In this document: positions 1 through 13,135 of the stretch, piece by piece | Layout: every line of letters begins with the position of its first letter | Position numbering within the stretch: position 1 is the first letter of the stretch | NCBI RefSeq assembly: GCF_000004825.1 | Contig: NW_008805103.1 | Coordinates: 681,941 to 745,940, forward strand | Reading direction: 5' to 3' | Origin: Heterostelium album PN500 | Taxonomy: Eukaryota; Evosea; Eumycetozoa; Acytosteliales; Acytosteliaceae | Length of the DNA stretch: 64,000 nt | Position numbers and translations under genes: made by a program | The notes under the pieces: model-generated | Told to the model about the DNA's origin: nothing | Databases searched by the model: none | Seen by the model: only the letters and a program-made list of their open reading frames with translations

Positions 1-1222
1 TTTTATAGCATTGAAAAATGCTTTTTCTGTACAACCTTCTGTTCGATTTTCATGTAACCATTTTATAGCATCAAGAGAACAAGTATTATCCATTGTATCA
101 GTAGAGAATCCAAATCTATTAGTTTCACCTTCATTCCTCTCATGTAGATATTTTATGACTTGAAGATTATCAACTCTTTCCAACACTGTGTTTGAACATC
201 GCTCACTGGTATTCTGTTCGAACCATTCTAAAATCTCCACATGTCCTGCAAGAGCTATTTCATCCATAATGTTATCAGCTGAATATCTCTCTGTCCTATT
301 TTCATGAAGCCATTTGACCATCGACAAATCACCATTCTGAATAGCCGATCTCCATGCTTTATCACTACATCCTTCTGTCCTATTGTCATGCAGCCATTGA
401 ACCAAATTCCAGGTTGCCTTTATTAACAGCTTTATTCATAGCTTCAACAGTACAACCTTCACTTCTATTTTCATGCAACCATTTCACAATGTCCAATCGA
501 TTTTTATGCACTGCAAGGTCTATTGTATTAGTAGTACACTTGAAAGTGGTATTCTCATGTAGCCATTTGAGAACTTTCATACTACCAGAAGCAGCAGCAC
601 GATCCATGATATCTTCGCTACAAGCACAACCCAAATCGTACAATAATTTGAACATATCAAATGCATCTTCAGAATAGAGTGCAAAACAAATATATTGTGT
701 ATTGTCCTTGTCTTTTGGTTCACCGTGTTCGGCAACCAAGTAACGAATGACATCGATTTGTTTTCCCGTTGTTGCAGAAGAAAACATTGTCGAATTCTCC
801 AGATCCTCATATCTATTTACTAACAACCACCGGATCACCTCCAAATTACCATTATATGCTGCCTTATTAAACAGATTATCATGGTGAACATGTCTTTGAT
901 ACGTTTGACATTCATCTGGTATATTGGCAAAGAACTGAATCTTTTCAAGGTCAGGTCGATAGCTTGATATTAACGCCGCCATAGCTTTCACAAAACAAAA
1001 TCGATAGGTTGGGAATTTGTCAATTAGAAACTGAACGACATTCATTCTTCCATGATAGGAAGCAATCGACATTAGAGTCTCCATGTAGTGCAGCGAGGAA
1101 TTGTTATGCGTCATTGACAACTCTACTCTCTCTTTCATTCTGTGTCGGTCCAGTAGATAATCCAATATTTCCAAACTACAACTTCGAATCGCACCACCAA
1201 GATTGAAAGACTTACAGTACTC
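1..1222 (-). CDS. Ankyrin-repeat protein, 3' end beyond window, one apparent frameshift
   Basis: The minus-strand frame encodes tandem degenerate ankyrin repeats with the dictyostelid signature KWLHENRTEGC (also VIRWLLVNR, VLKWLHENTTF, VKWLHENRSEGC, IKWLHENRTEGC). Such proteins are large families in dictyostelids with no assigned role; protein binding is the usual inference. Reading from the 5' side the frame is open from 1222, but the first in-frame ATG is only at 1138, inside a repeat-like stretch, so the true 5' end is unclear; a 5' exon starting near 1265-1271 with a very short intron (1176-1215, 40 nt) is formally possible but too short to trust. Near 401-403 one extra base moves the frame: NLEF is followed by a stop at 386-388, whereas skipping one base restores VQWLHDNRTEGC and stays open to position 1. 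Either an assembly error or a decaying gene. Confidence 0.75.
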
Positions 1223-1479
1223 TCAAAAGTGTATTGATGGAAATTGTTTTTTTTTCTTTGACCATCATTAAGTAAGTGTATTTCACTTTATTATTTTTTT
1301 TTATTTCAATGATCACAATTTTACTTTACAAACAAATATGATTTATAAATACTAAGCTTGAAAGAATAACAAACATAAAAAAACAAATTACTAAAAAATA
1401 TAATGTTATATCATACCATTGATTTATTGAATAAATAAAAACAATGTATAGAAATAATTTGATTTATGTTTGTTTTAAT

Positions 1480-1823
1480 TTAGAAACCAAAATCTCCACA
1501 ACCACGACCGAATCCACCACAACCTCCACAACAACTACCACCACCAAAGACATTAACATCACCAAAAATAACATTGGTAGTTCTTCTTCTTCTACCCCAA
1601 CCGAAACATTGCTCTTGGTTGGAGGAATCAATAGATGCACTACCAGCGGATCCAGCAATGTCTGAAGAGGAACTGTTTTCCAAACCAGAGAATGAGTTAC
1701 CCAACAATGAAATTGATTCTAGAACAAATAAAATAAATAAATAAAATTATAATTCTTTTGATTAATACATATTATTAATAATTATTTATAAATATTTAAA
1801 AATAACATACTGATAAGAGTCAT
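1480..1823 (-). CDS. Small Gly/Ser-rich protein of the hssA/2C/7E type (spliced)
   Basis: Exons 1811-1823 and 1480-1718 on the minus strand, joined across a 92-nt intron with GTATGT donor and TTCTAG acceptor. The product is 83 residues and begins MTLIKSISLLGNSFSG, matching the MTLFxSISS start of the dictyostelid hssA/2C/7E family; an intron directly after the first four or five codons is also typical of that family. The middle is Ser-rich, followed by NVIFGDVNVFGGG and a Cys/Gly tail with CCGGCGG-like units. Family members are small, expressed in culmination-stage or prestalk cells in D. discoideum, with unknown biochemical role. The tail is shorter than in many members. I rest the call on the start, the intron position and the Gly/Cys tail together; the tail alone would not be enough. 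Confidence 0.7.
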
Positions 1824-2083
1824 TTTATTTACTAAGATAACTTGTTATTTCTATTGAATATAGAATGATTTGATACTTACAGTCTACATTGTTGATCAGT
1901 ATTTATACTTAAAGAAATATATTAAAATTAAAAATAATAAAATAAAATAAAAAAATAGAAATATGACATTGTATTTAGATTGATTACAACTTTAAATGAT
2001 GATTATTTTTGAACTATATTAATAAAATAAAATCTTTCATCCATTCCATTTAAACTTGTGTTAAACAGATAAATCAGTGAAAG

Positions 2084-2137
2084 TTCGCCAAAACTTAAAA
2101 AGGTTTTGAATTCAAACTATCGACAATGGCGCGAAAA
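2084..2137. promoter_or_regulatory. Two E2F-like sites upstream of the PICH-like helicase
   Basis: TTCGCCAAAA at 2084-2093 (TTTTGGCGAA on the other strand) and GGCGCGAAAA at 2128-2137 (TTTTCGCGCC on the other strand) both fit the E2F/DP consensus TTTSSCGC. They stand in otherwise very AT-rich DNA about 205-260 bp before the ATG at 2342. Dictyostelids have E2F, DP and Rb homologues, so cell-cycle control is a reasonable inference. Confidence 0.55.
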
Positions 2138-2341
2138 TTATTATCCGTTATAAAAAAAAAATTTGGTCAATAAAAAATAAGTTTAAGTTAAATTGATAGT
2201 TTGTTTGATATTAATATAATTAAAAATAATAAATAGTTATATTTAAGTAGATAATTATTTTATTTGTAGTATATTAACATTGATATCAATTATATTATAT
2301 TGTTATGTTATATATGTATTAATTAATTAGTAAGAAGAAGA

Positions 2342-5300
2342 ATGAGTGAATCATCACATAATAATAATAATAGAAACACACCACATTCAAATAGGAAGTT
2401 GGCACCAAAGATATCTAGAGCGATGTTGGATCGTGCTAGAAACATAAAGAGTACATTCTCTGTTACTGAGACAAAAGAGAAAGTAGTAGCTACTAATGAG
2501 AATGATAATGATAGTGACAATGACAATGGTGATCACTCATCATCATCATCAACATCAAAATCAACATTACCAACACCTAAACCAACAAATAAAACCACCG
2601 ATGATAATGATGATTTAAAGGAATTGGAGAGAAAGTTGAGTCAGACATTATCAGTTTCAAAACCAAGAAAGTCAATAAAGATATTTGAAGAGGAGGAGGA
2701 AGAAGAAGAGAAAGAGAAAGTGGTAGTGAAGCAATCGAATCTTACAAATCAATTGGAGGAAGAGGCAAAGCAAATGAGAATGAAACGACAACAACAACAA
2801 GAAGTAGAAGAGGAAGAGAAAGATGTAATAGTAGTACCAAGTAATAATAGAAATAAAAGAATCATTATCGATGATGAAGATGATCTTGAGAAGATAGAGA
2901 ATCATCATACAAATAATAATAAAAATGAAAAGCAGTCAACTAAGCAACAAATATCAGTTATAGAGATTACTGATGAAGAGGAAGAGGAAGAAGAAGAAGA
3001 GGAAGAGGAAGAGGAAGAACCAATTGTAAATAAAAGAAGACCAGCTTCCAATAGATCTATTAAGATAGAATCAGAGGAGGAGGAGGAGGAGGAAGAGGAT
3101 GAAGAAGAGGAGGAAGAGGAAGAGGAAGAAGATGATGAAGAGGAGGTTATAGTAAGAAAGAAAGTAATAGTTAGAGGTAATAAGAAACTAACAGAAGAAG
3201 AGTTAGAGGTAGAAGCAGATAACTTGGATGAAACTGATGGTGAAGAGGAAGAACAAGAAGATGACAAACCAAATTCAGATGATGAAAAGTTTGTTGTTAA
3301 TGACGACGATGAAGAAGAGGAAGAGGATGAAGAAGAGGATGAAGAAGAAGAAGAGGAAGCTATTGAGGAGGAAGAAGATGATGATGAATATATAGATTCA
3401 GAGTCAGAGGAATCCGATGATGAATATGTACCACCAAAGAGAACAAGAGACAATAAACCAATCAAACCATCAAATAGTAACAACAACAACAGTATTATGA
3501 ACAGTAAGAAGTTTAGTAGAGTTGTAAAGAAGAGAGATTATGAGATTGATGAAGATGAAATAGATCATGAAAAAGATGAAGAAGAAGTAGAGAAAGAGAA
3601 AGAGAAGAAGAAGAAGAACAATAATAAGGATAGTAAAGAAGAGAAAACAACATCAACAACAACAACAACAGGAGAACCAGATAAATATGAAGATCAGATG
3701 AATGGTTTCTTTAAGAATCTTAGAACGGGCGACTATCATGACACCACCAAATACTTGGATGAGAAGACCAACAAGGAGCACGAGTACGTATTGAACGCTG
3801 ACACCTATGAAGCGTTGTTTTGGTATCAACGAGAGGGTATCGATTGGATGTGGAAGCTGTTTGTCAAGGGTGCCGGTGGAATCTTGGGTGACGACATGGG
3901 ACTTGGCAAGACGATGCAAGTCATCTCATTCCTCAAGCAGATGCATAAGTCGCGCTTCATCACACACTCACTCGTAGTGATGCCAGTCTCGCTGATCGAG
4001 CACTGGGTCAAAGAGTTTGAGAAACGACAGCCGACAGTGCGTGTCTTGGTCTACCACGGTAACAATCAGCGAGAACGTCAACAGAATCTCGAGACGATAA
4101 AGAAGCTGGGTGGTGTCCTCATAACCACGTACGGTATGATCGTATCGAATTGTGAACCGCTGAAAGAGTACAAGCGCAAACCATTCACCTGGGACTATAT
4201 TGTGTTGGACGAAGGTCATAAGATTAAGGAGACCAAGACAAAGATCGCCAAGACCATGCGTGAGTTGACTGCACACTACAAGATCATAATGACCGGAACT
4301 GCCATACAGAACAATCTACGTGAGCTGTGGGCACTCTTTGACTGGGTGTGTGACGGTTCACTCCTTGGCTCGGTCCGTTCGTTCGCCTCTAAATTCGAGA
4401 AGCCAATTCTCAAGGCACACATTGCCGACACCTCACAATCACAGAAAACACTTGGTTCTGCAGTTGCCGAGTCACTTCGTCAAATCATTGCTCCCTATTT
4501 CCTACGTCGTGAGAAGAAAGATGTATTTCCAACAAACAACAACAACAACAATAGCAATAGTAACAACAAAGATAATAACAACAACAATATTGACAACAAA
4601 GAAAACATTGAGAATCTATCAAATGTTACAAATGAAACGACAACTAAACAAACAACATCGACAACAACAACAACAACAGTTAGTTCGTTGAAAACAAAGA
4701 GAATGTCAGTCAAAGGTATAAAGACTAGAAAGAATGATTTCGTTTGTTGGATAAAGTTGGCGGAACCACAGATAGAGATTTACAAGACATTTTTGAATTC
4801 CGAGGAGGTGAAGGATGCACTGAATAAGACATCGAGTCCACTGGCTGCACTCACTGTATTAAAGAAGATATCGGATCATCCTTTGTTGTTGCACGAGGAG
4901 ATGTCATCCTGTGCCAGTCCAGAGATGAAACAGATCATGCACAAGTTTGGTGATAACTCAACGATTAAATCACTCGTTAGAAACTCTGGAAAGATGCAAT
5001 TCCTCTACTACCTACTGCCAAATCTCAAGCAAGAAGGTCATAGACTTTTAATTTTCAGTCAATCCGTAAAGATGTTAAATGCAATTGAACAACTATTAAA
5101 TTATTTGGTAAGCTATCATCTATTATTACAAATGAATCGATAACCAAACTAAACTAACTCTAAACTCTACTATTAATACAAATAGAAACTTAGCTTTTTA
5201 AGAATAGATGGATCAATTTCATCAAGTAAAGAAAGACAAAAGAGAATCGATGAGTTCAATGGTGATAGAGAGATCTTTTGTTTCCTCTTGACAATTCAAG

Positions 5301-6740
5301 TTGGTGCTCTTGGACTTAATATGACATCTGCTGATAGAGTGGTCATTTGTAAGTTTATTTAACTAGTTTATAAACAAAAAGATCATTATTATCTAATCTA
5401 ATTGTAAATTCTAACCTTTCTTTAATTCTGTTTTTTAGTTGATCCATCTTGGAACACAGTTGACAATCAAGCTGTAGATCGTGTCTATCGTATTGGTCAA
5501 ACAAAAGATGTTGTAGTTTATAGATTAATGTGTTGTGGTACAATGTGAGTATTTTAATAATAATTTATTATATTACTATATTTTTAATTTATTAACAATG
5601 TTTGTTTGTCGTGTAATTAATTATAGTGAAGAAAAGATCTATCGTAAACAAGTATTCAAAGGTGCTTTGATGAAGACTATGCTTAATCAGGGTAAAGGTC
5701 AGCATAGATACTTCTCGAGCAGTGAGTTGAGAGAGTTGTTCAGATTGGATGACACCAATGTATCGTCGACTCAGATGTATCTGGAGGGTCTGCACTCTAG
5801 TAAGAGAAAGACAAGCGAAGAACTCGACCAACACATTCAGTTCTTGGGTAAGCTTGGCATGTTGGCCGGTCTCAGTGACCACGATCTACTCTTCACCGAA
5901 GAGGTCTCTGTCGATCACAACGAAAACGATGTTAAAATGGTCGAACAACAAGTTAGCTCTACTATTACACCAAGTAAGCAACCAAGAAAGAAGAAGATTA
6001 CAATCGTTACAAAAGATACTGTAAGTATCATCATTATTATGATCATTTTTATTATTATAATGTAATACTAATAATATAATTGGATATAAATATATAGCCA
6101 AATAAATCAAAGGTTATGAAACAGAACTTTATTTATGTTGACGATGATTATAATGATGATGAAGTCGACTTGACAGTGGAGACATACAACCCTAGAAACA
6201 TAAACACCACTGGTTCTTCTATTGTTAGAAAACCAAGTACATCTATTCCTCTTGTCATCAATCTTGATAATGAAATTACTTCTAAACCTAAGCCACAGCA
6301 ACAACAATCAAGACCAGCTTCAACAACTCAAACAATAGTACATAACAACGTACACCCACAACAACAACAACCTCCAAAACAATTGATTCCAGCATCGGTT
6401 GTTAATCAAATGCAATCACAGCAATTACAAAAGCAGATTCAGCATATCAATACAACAACAAGTAGTATTACACATGCTAATGCAAATGCAAATACAAATA
6501 CAAATGATAATAACAAACTATTAGATGATTATAATAGATTAATTTTGGAGGCAAAGTAAGTATTTTATTAACAACTTTTTGGTAATAACATTACAACCAA
6601 CTAACAAATATTTTAGCAAATATTCTAAAACAGATAAAGTTAGATCTATTAATCTTCTCCTAGATGCTTTACAAGTTAAATATAGTGTGGAATTGGAAAA
6701 TTTGATTAGACAAGAATATGAATATATGGATATCAATTAA
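2342..6740 (+). CDS. ercc6l: SNF2-family translocase, ERCC6L/PICH type
   Basis: Six exons: 2342-5107, 5186-5348, 5439-5544, 5627-6020, 6098-6555, 6617-6740, giving 1336 residues with all phases closing. Residues about 117-355 are an extreme acidic region (runs of Glu/Asp up to about 19). The SNF2 core follows: motif I DDMGLGKT near residue 517, motif II DEGH near 623, TGTAIQNN, and in exon 3 the motif VI block [13 protein letters not shown]. What separates PICH from CSB or RAD54 is the text around the core: [10 protein letters not shown], an insert before the second lobe (here Asn/Thr-rich), [44 protein letters not shown], and [20 protein letters not shown]. In animals PICH binds ultrafine anaphase DNA bridges and helps resolve them; the same job here is inference. 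The C-terminus is Gln/Asn-rich. E2F-like sites lie upstream. Confidence 0.9.
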
Positions 6741-6877
6741 ATAAAAGTCAACCAAAGAAGACTAGAGTTAATTAAATAAATAGAGTGTTTAACAATAAAA
6801 TGTTAGAGATTTAGAATTATTTAATTATTTAACAATTATGTTTTTTTATTATTTTGTTTTATTTTGTTGAGTAAAGA

Positions 6878-9800
6878 TTAAGGTAGATTAGTATCAATAA
6901 TGTTTACCCAAAAGTTTGCACATTTCATATGGAATTGATTGTGATTGTGTTGAGTAATGTTGTCAAATGCAGAGTCCAGTGAGTTACCACAGATATAACA
7001 ATTGCTGGTCGATGACTTTGAAGTGGAGAGGTTCGATCTCTGTTGTTGGGGTGATGGTGGTGTGAAGAATTGGAATTTGATTTCATTAAAGTAGGGAACG
7101 ATCTGTTTCCAGAGCACATTGATCTTATTGTTCAGGTCGTCCAGTATGCTACTACTGCAGTCTTGTTCTACCAGCGACTTGTGAATGTTATAGGCGATCG
7201 AGAAGATCGATGACAGCGACTGCAGATAATCTCTATACTTTTGCGATGGCAGTATCTGTGTTCGAACTTTGGCATCCTGTAGCTTTATCATTGCCAGCAC
7301 ATCTACCGATTGACTCAGTTCCTCGTGACAGTTGTAAAGAGCAGTTCCACTAATCTCAATATTTATTTTCTTTAATGGTGTCTTTTTCACTTCTGTACCA
7401 TTCAATATTGATCTTTAAATGATAAATAAATGAGTCAATAGATCATTAATATGAATGTTTGTAATATTTGTTTTTAGTAATAAACTTACTGAACAAGTGT
7501 TTTTGACTTTTGTTGAAGTTCATAAGCAACCATGAGATCAGTGTTGGCCATTGATGACAGTGGTTGATGGTCAAACTGTGAGAAAAAGGTATCGATTGTT
7601 TCATTTGGAATGTTCTTTACTCTTAATGATTGCTTCATTTGAACAATAGTCGAATGATTGGCTGGTGGTGCATCAGTCCATTGAACAATCTTGTTTTGAA
7701 CTTGTTGATCTAATTCTTTTTTACTACTATCATATTCCTATAGTTTTAAAAAATAAATAAAAATGATAAAAGTTAAATTAACCTAATGAATATGAATAGA
7801 TATATTAATCTTTGATTGATAATTACTTTGATTTGTTTTTGACAATCTATAGCCTCTTCTAATCTCTCTTGAGATATCAATTGTGAGAGAATGTCTAGCA
7901 ATAAACTTTGATTGGGTGTTGGTATTGAGACGCTATTGTTGTTTTGGGTGATTGGTGTATGAGCTTTGGTGGAAGATGAGGCTGATGGTGTCGGTGTTAA
8001 GATGTCATCGGTTAATATTACTTTGGCATCACTCTTTACTTGTGATTTAGATGTTGATGAAGCAGGTGAAATTACATCGAAATCTCCGAAATCGAAATCA
8101 GTTGATAATGTAGATGGTTTTTGTGTTGTAGTAGTAGTAGCTATTATTGTAGATGATGAAGAAGTAGATGGTGTTAGAACAGAGGTAGTGTTGGATGGTT
8201 TCAAAAAGTCATCGAAATCAAATGCTGATGATGATGTTGTTGTTGTTTTGGTTAGTGGTATTGAATTGATTGGTGTGATTGTATTATTATTTGGTGTAAG
8301 TGTTGTGGTTGATGATGATGTTGTTGTTGGTATTAGTGTTGAGTTGGTAGATGTAGATGCTGATGGAGTAAGTAAAGTTGTTGGAGTAAGTGTATTTGCA
8401 ACAACATCCAACTCAGGATTATCACTGGATTTGAAATCAGAGAATCCTTCAAATTCATCGAATTCCTCATTGGATGGTGTAGAAGCAACAGGTTGCAATG
8501 TTATTGTTGTCGTCGTTGTTGCTGTTGTTGTTGGTTGTAACAATGTTGATTTGTCTTTTGATAGTGAAGAGGAGTTAGATGATGAAGGAATCAATGTATC
8601 TAAAGCGTTGTTGGTTTGTGTGGCAGTTGATGTAACAGGCACTGTAATGGTTGTAAAGAATGTATCGTCATCAAATAGATTAGTTGTTGGTGCAGCTGGT
8701 GGTGGTGGTTGAACTACTTTCTTTGGAACGTTTGGTGATGATGATAATGAGGAAGAACTCTCTGTTGGAAGACGAATGGGAGGTGGTGTAGAAGAAGCGG
8801 ATTTGGGAAGTGGAACGATGATCGGTGACATTCCACTCGGTGATTTAATTTGTGGCAATGGAATGGTTGGTGTAGTTGATTTTACTGGTGGTATAGATGG
8901 TGGAATAATAGTTGTAGCTGTTGTTGCTGTTGGAATCGATGGTGAAATGGGTGGAATTGGATTAGGAACTAGCTCTTTAAGATTCGGTTGAGTCATAGGT
9001 GGTGAAAGAGTATCTGCAAACATATCTGGCATCACAGAGTTGTATGATTTATTCTCTTGGAACACATCGGCAGTTGCTTTCTTAAATTGGTTACTTAGAT
9101 TCAATACATTCTCTTTAATATCCTGTTGTTGAGTAGGAGTAACTACAGCTGGTGTTGGTTGTTCAAAACTAGCGACATCATTAACTGAATCTTCGAAATC
9201 ACCAAATTCGTCTGCAACTGTTGTTGTTACTTTTGCTGTTGTTGTTGTCGTTGAAGTTGTTGTTGTTGTTGTTGATAATAAATTGGCAGTTAAATTAGTT
9301 GGTGCTACTACAGAGGTTGTGACTGTGGTTGTTGCATCTGGAACAGAGAAAAAGTCAACCTCTTTCTCGACGTTATCAAATATCTTTTTGTAGTTGTCAG
9401 AATTCGACCAGAATCCACCACCACCACTTGTTGTATTAGATACAGATGATGATGTTGTTGTTGCTGTTATTGATGATGGATCTTTCTTTATACCAGCTAA
9501 TCTAAGTGATTCCTGCATCAACTTTTGTAAATCAATCTTTCCATCGTCTTCAACAGCTGCAGGTGGTGTTGATGTTTGTTGTTGAGTTACAGATCCTCCT
9601 GCTGATAATGATGTCGTTGTTGTTGTTGTTTGTTGTGGTAATTGTGGCATTCCTGGCATCGATGGCATTACAATTGGTTTAGTGACTGACGATGATTTTG
9701 ATTGTGATTGTGATTGTTCTAATGAAGTCTTTCCAACACTGCCATTATTCATATTAAAACTATTATTATTGTTATTACTACTACTTATTGCAGCACTTTC

Positions 9801-11061
9801 AAACTCTGAAGATTCAAAACTTCCAAATTCTCCAAACTCGTTGGCTGCTGCACTTGTCATATTACCAAACGATTGTTGCTGTAACATCGAGTTAAATGTA
9901 CTATTACCAACATTATTTAGTTGCTGTTGTGGTTGCTGATGTTGACCATGTGGATAACCGAAATGTTGCTGATGTTGTTGTTGATGTTGATGATGTAATT
10001 GTTGTTGTTGGTTAAATTGTCCAAAATGTGGTTGTTGAGGTTGTTGTTGTTGTTGTTGTAGCATAGAGTTAAATGATGATTGATTAGCTGTCGTTGGTGA
10101 TTGATTACCCATTATTCCACCATGTTGTTGTTGTTGTTGTGGGAACATTGGAGATGATACTCCACCAAATCCATGTGGTTGTGATTGTAAATGTTGCTGT
10201 TGTTGTTGTTGTTGCTTTGATAATGAACCACCACCACCACTACTAGTACCACCTGCAATTTGATTCCTATCGACAGAATTCATTGGACTCTTTGCAAGTA
10301 TTTCATTGGCCAAGATACTGTTGCTGTCTGGCGATGGCTGTGCTGGCGATGTATCAGCATCGACCATCTCTCTAAGAATATCGTAATTTGGCATTCCTGC
10401 TCTTGGTGGTGCACCTGTTCTCTGTGCATTTGCTGGTAGTGGTTGCAGTAATCCCTATTATCATAATTATAATAATATTATTATTATTATTAACAAAAGA
10501 GTAAGTATACATACAATACTTTATGAAATTAATGAAAATAATCTAAACACTTACATCTTGTGATTGAATGTTATTATTATTATTATTATTGTTATTTGAA
10601 GCACCAGCAGCCAACTCTGGGAAGAATTGTAAGAGTTGTTCTTGTTTACTCTTTTGTTGTTGCTGTTGTTGTTGTTGCTGCTGTTGTTGCTGTACTTGTG
10701 GTAAGAAGTTATCAAACATACTTGGTTGTTGTTGCTGCTGTTGATAATACATCATATTCTGACCATACATCATAGCATTAGGATTCTGTTGATACATCAT
10801 CTGCTGTTGATATTGTTGTCTCTGCATCATTTGATTATATATTTCATTGTTTTGTGGTTGTTGTTGCTGTTGTTGGAAAAACTGATTATTTTGTGGATTT
10901 TGTTGTTGTTGCTGATAGTATTGTTGTTGTTGCTGTTGATTATAGAACTGTTGTTGTTGTTGCTGTTGCTGCTGTTGGTTATAAAATTGTTGTTGTTGTT
11001 GTTGTGGATTATATTGTTGTGGCTGTTGTTGATTATGTTGTTGATTATATTGATTATACAT
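6878..11061 (-). CDS. Gamma-synergin-like clathrin/AP-1 accessory protein, Gln-rich
   Basis: Four exons on the minus strand: 10555-11061, 7827-10454, 7490-7737, 6878-7412; 1305 residues. I chose the ATG at 11061, where the Gln/Asn-rich protein starts MYNQYNQQ. Residues 1-160 and about 200-330 are poly-Gln; the middle is Ser/Thr/Pro low complexity. Four acidic-Phe motifs of the (D/E)FxDF kind are spaced through it: EFGDFE near 587, FDEFEGFSDF near 837, FDFDDF near 915, FDFGDF near 957. Such motifs bind the gamma-adaptin ear in synergin. The C-terminal 250 residues are not low complexity and end in a Cys/His cluster, CYICG...HNHNQFHMKCANFWVN, like the C-terminal domain of synergin-gamma relatives of plants and protists. 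Inferred role: coat partner at trans-Golgi or endosomes. The family call rests on motifs and the C-terminus, since most of the length is compositional. Confidence 0.7.
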
Positions 11062-12194
11062 TTTTTTGTTATTTGTTATTGTTTGTTTAGTTTTAAACAA
11101 ATAAAAAACAACTATATTAACTAACTAACTAACTAACTAAATAACTAAATACTTGATAAATCTTTTATCTGAAATGAAAGAAAATAAAATTAAAAAAAAA
11201 AAAAAAAAAAGTGTAATAGATAGATTATCGATTGATTAAATAATTAATTAATTTATTAATTGATTGATTGATTGATTGATTATTATAATAACACAAACTA
11301 AATATAAAACATCGTTTGTTCAAAAAGCAATAATGCGTACTTATAACAGGTTGAAAAAAATGAACAACCCTTACCCTTATAATTAACTTTCATTGGATTT
11401 TTTTAATTTTTTTAATTTTTTTTTTTTTTTTCCCCAAATGAACTTGGTTGGTGAAATGGTTAAAACACAATTCATACATAGATATATTACCAATCTAGAT
11501 TGGTTTTCTTTATCTATAGAAATTTAAAGGGAATATTTTTGCTTTGATCTTTTTAGATTAAAACTTTAAAGAAAAAAAATTATTTTTTTTATTCAACAAC
11601 AAAATTGATTGTCATAAAGTACAATAGTTAATTGTTTGTTGTGAAGGAATAACTAACTTCTATTCTGAAGTAATTCATTTAAAATGCATTATTTATATAA
11701 TAATATTTTAACATAGTGTGTATATAGACTCTTTTAATTAATATTCCTTCAGGTCATGTTTGTTTTTTTTTACAAGTAAAAAAATAAAAAATATTTAAGT
11801 CATAAAACAGACAAAGAATATTTTTGTGTTCAATTGATGATATCATTACTTTGACTCTAATCTATTTAATCGTAATAACAATAATTAAAAAAAAATAAAA
11901 ATAAAATAAAAACCAAACAAGTTATATAACTTTTTTCAAAAAATAATCGGATTTTCGGCAAATCTCTTTAAGTTAAGGAGTCGACCAAAAAAGACATAAA
12001 ATGCAAAACCTAAGTTTGACTAAAAAAAGATCATTGTGATGATTTACTGTGTTAAATAAAAAAGAGAGTTTTATAAATTCTTTGAGTTGGTACCAAACCT
12101 TTTTTTTATTTATTGTTTGTTACAAAAATAAACATATTTATTTTTCTTATACAAATATTCAAAACAAATTAGTATAATAATATAATATATTAGT
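11062..12194. other. Intergenic, no gene seen
   Basis: Upstream side of the synergin-like gene. AT-rich with several A/T homopolymers (for example 11192-11210 and 11413-11430) and TTGA/ATTA-type short repeats near 11225-11285. I see no coding frame, tRNA or convincing dyad. Confidence 0.6.
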
Positions 12195-12762
12195 ATGGGT
12201 TCATTAATTAGTACTGCTTATGATCGTTCACTTTCATTAACACTCAAGGGTGGAAACAGACCAAGTGTATGTAGTGTTTTACTCAATGATTATGCATAGT
12301 CATTATCTTTACTTTGTTATGTTCAATCAGTATTATCAAACAATCAAACAAACAACACAAACATTCAATCCATCAATCCATCAATCCATCCAATCTCAAT
12401 TAGATAATAATCTAAATGAATATCTTCTCAAATAGAATTGAATAGAATCTTGACAAAAAATAACAAACGAAAACTATCTATCAATCATTCATTCATGACT
12501 TTAGATATTTTTTGACACTGCACACTACATAATGCAAGATAATATGTTGTTGTTTTCTTCTGTAATGTCAATTGAATTGTTGTTGAAGATCATTACATCA
12601 CCACACATCCACACTCACCACTAGAACTTAAGTAAAATTATAAAAAGAGATGTTTTTTTTTTTTGTTTTTTTGTTTTTCAGTACATCCGAAGAGCGGGGC
12701 ATTTTTACAAAAACAAGGCATTGCCTTTCGGGATATTTCGAGAAAAACATAAAAATGGATAA
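12195..12762 (+). CDS. Possible spliced micro-gene, about 50 residues, unknown
   Basis: ATG at 12195 opens MGSLISTAYDRSLSLTLKGG, followed by NRPS and a good GTATGT donor at 12267. A strong acceptor (long T run ending TTTTTCAG) precedes 12682, where the phase-0 frame reads YIRRAGHFYKNKALPFGIF and continues basic to a stop at 12760-12762. Joined exons 12195-12266 and 12682-12762 give 50 residues. The second exon is more GC-rich than its surroundings. I recognise no family. The intron would be 415 nt, long for this genome. Alternatives are a non-coding spliced RNA or chance; without splicing the first frame stops at 12299. Confidence 0.35.
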
Positions 12763-13135
12763 TTTTATAAAATGTTTTATTTTTTTATTCTTTTGTTTTT
12801 TTTATTGTACCGATCGGTTCATCTTCCGAATCTACTTATGCAATCAAAACAATGCTTTTGCAAACATAAAAGTTTAAATAATTTTATTTTTACTTTTGTT
12901 TTTTCATTACACTCAACATACCAAGTTAAGTTATAATTAGATGGATTGTTAATATATCATCTAAATTAATTAATTAATTAACTTGGCAAAATAAATCAAA
13001 TATCAATATCAATTATTATAATTATCAAACAAAAGAATCGAAATAAATAGAGAATAATAATATTTATTTCTTTTCAAATATTTATTTTCTAATTTATTAA
13101 AAAATATTCAATTTAATCTTTATTTAATTTAAGAT

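Noticed and set aside
2905-3489. Long poly-Ser open frame on the minus strand
   Set aside because: It is the reverse reading of the poly-Glu/Asp GAA/GAT tract of the PICH-like gene; no independent coding sign.
7966-8712. Long Val/Asp-rich open frame on the plus strand
   Set aside because: Antisense of the Thr/Ser/Asn repeats of the synergin-like gene; codon pattern belongs to the minus strand.
10726-11124. Leu/Val-rich frames on the plus strand over the poly-Gln exon
   Set aside because: Reverse reading of CAA repeats; compositional artefact that only looks like a membrane protein.
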